A stretch of DNA of 10,159 nt from Deltaproteobacteria bacterium (lineage in GTDB: Bacteria; Desulfobacterota; DSM-4660; Desulfatiglandales; HGW-15): positions 1-10,159 of the forward strand of contig JAFGIC010000299.1 of NCBI GenBank assembly GCA_016929815.1, written 5' to 3'. A model generated the notes under the pieces. The model did not search any database. It saw nothing but the letters and a program-made list of their open reading frames with translations, and had not been told where the DNA came from. Positions 6,495-10,159 of this stretch are shown piece by piece. Position numbers and translations under genes: made by a program. Each line of letters begins with the position of its first letter. The stretch's first letter is position 1.

Positions 6495-7568
6495 TTATTC
6501 CGAGACGGATTCGATGCTGCTTTTCAGGGCATTGATGGTATCAGTAATAATTCTTTCGGCTACGCCGGCGGTTGTCTCTCTGGCAACCCTTTCCACGGTT
6601 TCGCTTATCTCCCTGACTATTCTGTCCTGCGCCCCGGCCATCGTCTCCCTGGCTGTCTTTTCAATTGCCTCAGCAATTATCTCCCTGGCTGTCTTCTCAA
6701 TTGTCTCGTTTATTGTCTGCCTGGTTACCCTTTCAACCGTATCCTCCACTGTTTTTCTTATAACGGCTTCGATCTTTTCTTCAGAGATTCCGGTTAATAT
6801 TGATTCGGCAGTCGGCGTTTGCGGTGCTTCTTCTTTTTCAATGGCCGCAGGACCTTCAAAAGGAGGTCTTTCTTCCGGCTCCTCCTTTTCAATTGCCGGC
6901 ACTTCAGTGTGTTCCTGCGGCTTAGCAATTGCCTCAAGGGCAGCCTCGGGTGATCCGGCGCCGGTTGTGTCAATCCTGATGGTTTTTTCTCTTGGCGCTG
7001 CCTGCTCAACTTCAAAGTCTGACAGATCTGTTTCTTGAGTGGCGTCCTCAGTCTCGGATTTTTCTACAGAGGACTCTTTCTCATCAGCCAGGAGTTCCTC
7101 AAGGGCTGATTCATCGGCAACATCATCAAAAAATACCTCTGTTTCCAATGTGGATTCAAGGGTTTTTTCGGGCGCTTGATCCGCTGAAAGGACAGCTTCC
7201 ACTTCAGCGATCTCAATCGCGTCTATTCCTTCCTCTTCTCCGCTTAATTCATCAAGCTTATCAAGCTCAAGGGACTCTTCCAGGGGTATAGAAAAGAGAT
7301 CCAGGGACTCCTCTACTTTTAATTCTTCACCTTCATCTCCTGTGATTTCCTGAATAGTATCGACAAGCCCGACGGGTTCCTTTTTTTCTTCAATCAGATC
7401 GATATCTCCTTTTTCAACAAGATCAATAAGCTCAATAATATCTTCGTCTGCTTCATCAACATGATCTTCAATAATAGTGTCTTCCGGCTCAAGATCATCC
7501 AGACTCAGATCAAACAGATCTTCCTCTTCCTCTGTATTGATTTCCTGCCGTTTGTCGTCCTTTTTCAT
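6495..7568 (-). CDS. Acidic protein with seven C-terminal 12-residue helical repeats
   Basis: I do not recognise this 357-residue protein, and no enzyme motif is visible. Residues 11-190 are dominated by Asp and Glu with scattered Leu/Ile blocks such as DLFDLSLDDLE (17-27) and DEDIIELIDLVEKG (41-54). A Pro/Glu-rich linker covers about 191-258. Residues 262-344 consist of seven contiguous units: 262-273, 274-285, 286-297, 298-309, 310-321, 322-332 (one residue short) and 333-344. The loose pattern is xxEx[I/V]E[K/R][V/T]xR[E/K][T/I], with a hydrophobic face that predicts a long amphipathic helix or coiled coil. There is no signal peptide or membrane segment, so a cytoplasmic scaffold or membrane-peripheral role is possible but inferred only. 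The start is ATG 7568, with a weak purine-rich stretch upstream. It is followed by the hairpin at 6387-6416 and is probably transcribed separately from valS. Confidence 0.82.
   Translation of the reverse strand: MKKDDKRQEINTEEEEDLFDLSLDDLEPEDTIIEDHVDEADEDIIELIDLVEKGDIDLIEEKKEPVGLVDTIQEITGDEGEELKVEESLDLFSIPLEESLELDKLDELSGEEEGIDAIEIAEVEAVLSADQAPEKTLESTLETEVFFDDVADESALEELLADEKESSVEKSETEDATQETDLSDFEVEQAAPREKTIRIDTTGAGSPEAALEAIAKPQEHTEVPAIEKEEPEERPPFEGPAAIEKEEAPQTPTAESILTGISEEKIEAVIRKTVEDTVERVTRQTINETIEKTAREIIAEAIEKTARETMAGAQDRIVREISETVERVARETTAGVAERIITDTINALKSSIESVSE
6537..6785 (-). repeat. Coding tandem repeat, 36-bp period, seven units
   Basis: This DNA encodes residues 262-344 of the acidic protein. 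The 36-bp period is visible at the nucleotide level: the CTGGCTGTCTT-TCAATTG block recurs around 6650 and 6686 with few changes. That near-identity suggests a recent internal duplication of the third and fourth units, while the outer units have diverged more. The sixth unit is one codon short. Confidence 0.75.
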
Positions 7569-8020
7569 TATGGAGCCCCCATTTAAAGTATTGACGTTAC
7601 ACTTCTAAAATTCAGCTTATTTTATTGATTTTCTAACATAAAGCCCAAAAGGTGTCAAGGAACTTCCGAAACGTTTTCAAGAGATTATAGCCCCGAGGGG
7701 TAGTTTTATACTCACGCTGCGCCTATATCGTCCGTCATATTGAGAAGGAGATAAACCTCACCACTCAGAAGGGCCTTGATGCCAGACCTTTGAAAAACGA
7801 CATAAAAGTTGCAATATCGTCATTCCGGCGGAGGCCGGAATCTAGTGCTTTCAAAGAGTTCTTGGATTCCGGATCAATTCCGGAATGACGGAAAAGGAGT
7901 ATTACAAAGGTCTCAGTGCGACCCTGTTTCATGAATTAAGGAGGATGGCCGCCGGTTACTTGATAGGAGAGCAGGAGGCGCCCTCCATTCAATGTCGTTC
8001 CATGTGAGAATCAGCCCTGG
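7569..8020. other. 452-bp intergenic region holding a MITE-like element
   Basis: No gene was found. The left part (7569-7783) is AT-rich near the acidic-protein start and must contain its minus-strand promoter, though no clear -35/-10 pair stands out. The middle is the palindromic element at 7784-7913. The right part (7914-8020) leads to the 3' end of the DUF2914 gene. Its only ORF is a 20-codon frame at 7945-8007 whose AGGAGG directly abuts the ATG. Confidence 0.6.
7784..7913. mobile_element. MITE-like palindromic element, 130 bp
   Basis: The terminal inverted repeats AGACCTTTG (7784-7792) and CAAAGGTCT (7905-7913) match perfectly over 9 bp. Inside, CGTCATTCCGG (7818-7828) and CCGGAATGACG (7880-7890) form a second perfect 11-bp inverted pair. 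Each half also folds on its own: ATTCCGGC/GCCGGAAT (7822-7829 with 7834-7841, 4-nt loop) and ATTCCGGA/TCCGGAAT (7866-7873 with 7879-7886, 5-nt loop). No transposase is encoded. From general knowledge, CGTCATTCCGG repeats are dispersed in many proteobacterial genomes. Non-autonomous mobility is inferred from the architecture, and I see no clear target-site duplication. Confidence 0.7.
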
Positions 8021-8028
8021 CTATTCTC
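8006..8028 (-). terminator. Hairpin at the end of the DUF2914 gene
   Basis: GAGAAT plus AGC (8006-8015, with one bulged base) pairs with GCT plus ATTCTC (8020-8028) around a 4-nt loop, overlapping the stop codon at 8021-8023. There is no U-run beyond it on the minus strand, so it may be an mRNA 3' structure rather than an intrinsic terminator. Confidence 0.25.
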
Positions 8029-8419
8029 TGACGGTAAATTCCATGCTTCCTAGAACATTGCCCTCTGAAGTCAGAACATCCACTCGCCAGTTGCCTGTCC
8101 ATGTGTTAAGTATATTTTTATTCGACCATGTCCGCCAGGTTTTTGCCCTGACACTCAATTCTATCCTGGACACCTCCTTGTCGTTAAAATACCAGACGTG
8201 GTATATGGTAGAATTCTCCTGATCACCGCTCAATTTGGTAAAACAGAAAAGCCTGCCCACGTCACTGTCGAAACTTGTGTCCGCGCCGATTGGCTGCCTG
8301 TCCTCGACAGATGTACATATACGGATATCATCAACGGTCAATCCGGCACTGCCCTGTGCAAGCGCAATAACGGGGAGAAAAAAAATGATTGAAAGACCCA
8401 AAAAGATTTTTGCCCTCAT
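8021..8419 (-). CDS. Secreted DUF2914 domain protein
   Basis: The chosen start is ATG 8419, because AAGGAGG lies four bases before it and a clean signal peptide begins there. A longer reading from 8482 lacks both. The product is 132 residues: a Sec signal peptide with cleavage likely after ALA (about residue 21), then a single domain filling the mature part. Conserved blocks of the DUF2914 family can be seen: VEDRQPIG (38-45), GRLFCFTKL (55-63), HVWYFNDKEV (74-83), TWRTWSNKN (94-102) and GNWRVDVLTSEGNVLG (109-124). The function of the family is not established; the aromatic strands suggest a small beta-sandwich acting in the periplasm. It diverges from the M48 protease gene across about 170 bp. 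Confidence 0.87.
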   Translation of the reverse strand: MRAKIFLGLSIIFFLPVIALAQGSAGLTVDDIRICTSVEDRQPIGADTSFDSDVGRLFCFTKLSGDQENSTIYHVWYFNDKEVSRIELSVRAKTWRTWSNKNILNTWTGNWRVDVLTSEGNVLGSMEFTVRE

Positions 8420-8423
8420 ATTT

Positions 8424-8430
8424 CCTCCTT
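8424..8430 (-). promoter_or_regulatory. Ribosome binding site deciding the DUF2914 start
   Basis: AAGGAGG on the minus strand, 4 nt before ATG 8419. It selects this start over the upstream in-frame ATG at 8482, whose preceding bases are AT-rich without a purine run. Confidence 0.85.
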
Positions 8431-8453
8431 GTATTAAATTTATATGCTGCGAT

Positions 8454-8482
8454 ATATTAACAAATGAAAATTCCGAAAACAA
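8454..8482 (-). promoter_or_regulatory. Possible promoter of the DUF2914 gene
   Basis: On the minus strand TTGTTT (8477-8482) and TAATAT (8454-8459) are spaced by 17 bp, placing a start about 28 nt before the ATG. The hexamers are weak matches (3/6 and 4/6 to sigma70 consensus), so this is a suggestion only. Confidence 0.3.
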
Positions 8483-8502
8483 GGATATTAATAGTATTTG
8501 CT

Positions 8503-8531
8503 TTGACTTATTTTTGTAAATCTTCTATATT
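8503..8531 (+). promoter_or_regulatory. Sigma70-type promoter of the M48 protease gene
   Basis: TTGACT (8503-8508) and TATATT (8526-8531) are separated by exactly 17 bp, in an AT-rich divergent region. Transcription would start near 8538, leaving a leader of about 50 nt before the preferred start codon at 8590. Confidence 0.7.
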
Positions 8532-8589
8532 TATCAATAAAAACGGGTTTTAACATTTTGAATTCATTAATATGAAAGGAATTCTCAAA

Positions 8590-9942
8590 ATGGCGGAATC
8601 GACAAACCAAAGGCCACGAACACCTCGACTTTACAGCCGAAGGGATTTTCTGAAGGCATCCGCCCTGGCATCCGCCGGTCTTATGGCAGGGTGCGCCGTT
8701 AACCCGGTAACAGGGGAAAAACAGCTGATGCTTGTTTCAGAGGAATGGGAGATACAGGTGGACAGACAGAATTCACCTCATCAATTTTCCTCTGACTACG
8801 GAACATTACAGGATGCTGCATTGAGCCGTTATATCCAGGAGGTCGGCGCCTCGATGGCGCCTCATACGCACCGCACACAAATGCCTTATTCATTCCAGGG
8901 TGTCAATGCCACATACATTAATGCCTATGCATTTCCGGGCGGTAGTATTGCCGCCACCCGAGGAATCCTGCTGTCCCTTGAGAGTGAGGCCGAATTCTCC
9001 TCGCTGCTTGGTCATGAACTGGGTCATGTAAATGCAAGACATACGGCGCAGCAGATGTCGAAAGGCACTCTTATCCAGGCTATCGCAGGTGGGGTCGGCG
9101 CATTTGCCGGGGCAAAGGGAGAGGCCTATGGACAGCTGGCCTCCCAGATCAGCGCGCTGGGAGCGGGGGCGCTCCTTGCTTCCTACAGCAGGGACAATGA
9201 ACGCCAGGCCGATTATCTTGGCATGACATACATGACAAAAACCGGGTACGGCACAGAAGGTTTTGTGCAGTTGATGACCATGCTGAACAGTCTCAACAAA
9301 GGAAGCTCCAATGCTGTCTCCCTCCTTTTTGCCACCCATCCAATGAGCCAGGAACGTTATAACACCGCTGTTTCCCTCGCCAATTCCGAATTCAGCTCCT
9401 CAAAGGGAAAGAAGTTAAGCCGCGAGCGCTACATGGATAATACCGCTAATCTTCGAAGGCTGAAGCCCGCCATAGAGAATTTTCAGAAGGCAGAGGAATA
9501 TATGGCCGCTGAATCATACGACAAGGCAGAGACTTCTTTCAAGGCCGGACTAAAGACCGCGCCGTCGGATTATGCAGGGCTGCTTATGATGGCAAAATGT
9601 CAATACGCGAAAAAGAAGTATAACGAGGCCATAATTTATTCGGAACAGGCCAAGAATGCATATCCCAAGGAGGCCCAGTCAAACTATATCAGCGGGCTTT
9701 CCAGGGTGCAGCTTAAGAAATATGATCAGGCGGTTGCCGACTTCACCGGTTATGAAAGCAAACTGCCCGGGAATCCTAATACCATATTTTACAGGGGTTA
9801 TGCCTACGAGGGCATGGGCAACAAGCAGAAGTCGGCAGAAGATTACTCCGGATATCTCAAGCAGGTCACTGAAGGCGAGCAGGCCGAGCATGCCTATCAG
9901 CGCCTGGTTGAGTGGGGAGTCATTAAGGAATCGGCGCAGTAA
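8590..9942 (+). CDS. M48 zinc metalloprotease with TPRs and a Tat lipoprotein signal
   Basis: The preferred start is ATG 8590, served by AAAGGA at 8575-8580; ATG 8572 would add six residues but has no ribosome site. The 450-residue product begins with a twin-arginine signal, SRRDFLK (16-22), then an Ala-rich hydrophobic stretch ending in LMAGC with C35 as the lipidation candidate. Met at -3 makes the lipobox relaxed. The M48 domain has HELGH (142-146) and the third zinc ligand E204 in NERQAD, plus the family segments AFPGGSIAATRG (114-125) and FATHPMSQER (247-256). Residues about 296-440 form roughly four TPR-like units. This domain order matches periplasmic BepA-type proteases, which process or degrade stalled outer-membrane proteins. 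The same role is inferred here, as a lipoprotein facing the periplasm. It is followed 55 bp later by a glycine-zipper lipoprotein gene. Confidence 0.94.
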   Translation: MAESTNQRPRTPRLYSRRDFLKASALASAGLMAGCAVNPVTGEKQLMLVSEEWEIQVDRQNSPHQFSSDYGTLQDAALSRYIQEVGASMAPHTHRTQMPYSFQGVNATYINAYAFPGGSIAATRGILLSLESEAEFSSLLGHELGHVNARHTAQQMSKGTLIQAIAGGVGAFAGAKGEAYGQLASQISALGAGALLASYSRDNERQADYLGMTYMTKTGYGTEGFVQLMTMLNSLNKGSSNAVSLLFATHPMSQERYNTAVSLANSEFSSSKGKKLSRERYMDNTANLRRLKPAIENFQKAEEYMAAESYDKAETSFKAGLKTAPSDYAGLLMMAKCQYAKKKYNEAIIYSEQAKNAYPKEAQSNYISGLSRVQLKKYDQAVADFTGYESKLPGNPNTIFYRGYAYEGMGNKQKSAEDYSGYLKQVTEGEQAEHAYQRLVEWGVIKESAQ

Positions 9943-9997
9943 TATGCGTTGTGAAGAACTTTTATTCAATTTTAAAAATATTTTACAGGAGTTAATC

Positions 9998-10159
9998 ATG
10001 AAAAAGATTGTTGCATACACAATGGTTTTAAGTTTTGTTTTCAGCGTAATTTATCTTTCCGGATGTGAATCCACCAGAACAGCAAAGGGTGCGGGGATCG
10101 GTGCGGCTGCCGGAGCGGCAGTAGGCGCCATCATCGGGCATCAGTCCGGTCACAGAACC
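9998..10159 (+). CDS. Glycine-zipper lipoprotein, N-terminal part
   Basis: The gene is cut by the window end after 54 codons. ATG 9998 has AGGAG at 9987-9991 with six bases of spacing. The product opens with a lipoprotein signal peptide, MKK followed by a hydrophobic core and the lipobox LSGC, with C23 as the lipidated residue. Glu at +2 gives no Asp inner-membrane retention signal. From residue 33 it has a glycine zipper of the form GAGIGAAAGAAVGAIIG, as in the YMGG/2TM zipper lipoproteins and in YiaD-like proteins that continue into an OmpA peptidoglycan-binding domain. Which of these it is depends on sequence outside the window. It starts 55 bp after the M48 protease gene on the same strand with no terminator seen between, so cotranscription is likely. 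Confidence 0.85.
   Translation, partial: MKKIVAYTMVLSFVFSVIYLSGCESTRTAKGAGIGAAAGAAVGAIIGHQSGHRT

Noticed and set aside
6514..7038. 174-codon plus-strand ORF opposite the acidic protein
   Set aside because: Its repetitive Ser/Val/Ile composition mirrors the opposite-strand 36-bp repeats, and the minus-strand frame is longer and has a natural start.
837..7610. A shared 12-mer TTTTAGAAGTGT at 837-848 (plus) and 7599-7610 (minus)
   Set aside because: A 12-bp match between strands in 10 kb is expected by chance, and the flanks do not align.
7945..8007. 20-codon ORF preceded by AGGAGG
   Set aside because: The Shine-Dalgarno-like bases touch the ATG with no spacing, and the peptide shows no recognisable feature.
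8420..8482. N-terminal extension of the DUF2914 protein from ATG 8482
   Set aside because: The internal ATG 8419 has a strong ribosome site and starts a proper signal peptide; the extension would bury it.
8890..9339. 149-codon minus-strand ORF inside the M48 gene
   Set aside because: It is antisense to conserved protease codons (HELGH, NERQAD) and lacks its own start signals.

Overview
The window is ordinary chromosomal DNA of moderate GC. It probably comes from a Gram-negative member of the Desulfobacterota (old Deltaproteobacteria) or a relative. This is inferred from the envelope lipoproteins, a DUF2914 protein, the mix of housekeeping genes, and short palindromic repeats of the CGTCATTCCGG type between genes. 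I cannot name a species.

Left edge (1-966): one small plus-strand ORF encodes a beta-rich protein of unknown function. Its 5' end looks damaged or unusual. About 500 bp without a convincing gene follow. This stretch holds a strong GC-rich hairpin, a split inverted repeat around a GTGTCTGACAC palindrome, and four tandem GCCTTGN heptamers that run up to the 3' end of queG.

Centre (967-6306): a tight minus-strand cluster is transcribed valS > nadC > map > queG. It encodes valyl-tRNA synthetase, quinolinate phosphoribosyltransferase, a SEC-C-tagged type I methionine aminopeptidase and epoxyqueuosine reductase. Junctions are an 8-bp overlap, a 1-bp gap and a 10-bp gap, so the genes are almost certainly cotranscribed. 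Together they cover tRNA charging, NAD synthesis, N-terminal Met removal and tRNA queuosine synthesis. A short palindromic repeat supplies the last codons of queG.

Upstream on the minus strand (6387-7568): a hairpin with a U-rich tail separates valS from a gene for a very acidic protein. Its C-terminal third is built from seven 12-residue helical repeats. I do not recognise the family, and it is the least explained gene here. Behind it, a 452-bp gap contains a 130-bp MITE-like element with 9-bp terminal inverted repeats and two internal hairpins.

Right edge (8021-10159): a secreted DUF2914 protein (minus) diverges from a plus-strand envelope pair across a 170-bp promoter region with a good sigma70-type promoter. 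The first gene of the pair is an M48 zinc metalloprotease with C-terminal TPRs and a twin-arginine lipoprotein signal. The second, cut by the window end, is a glycine-zipper lipoprotein. This fits outer-membrane quality control, by analogy with BepA/LoiP-type proteases.

I found no CRISPR array, rRNA, tRNA, phage or defence locus. The points most worth a second look are the repeat-built acidic protein, the Tat-type signal on the M48 protease, the mobile-like palindromes, and the repeat-derived end of QueG.
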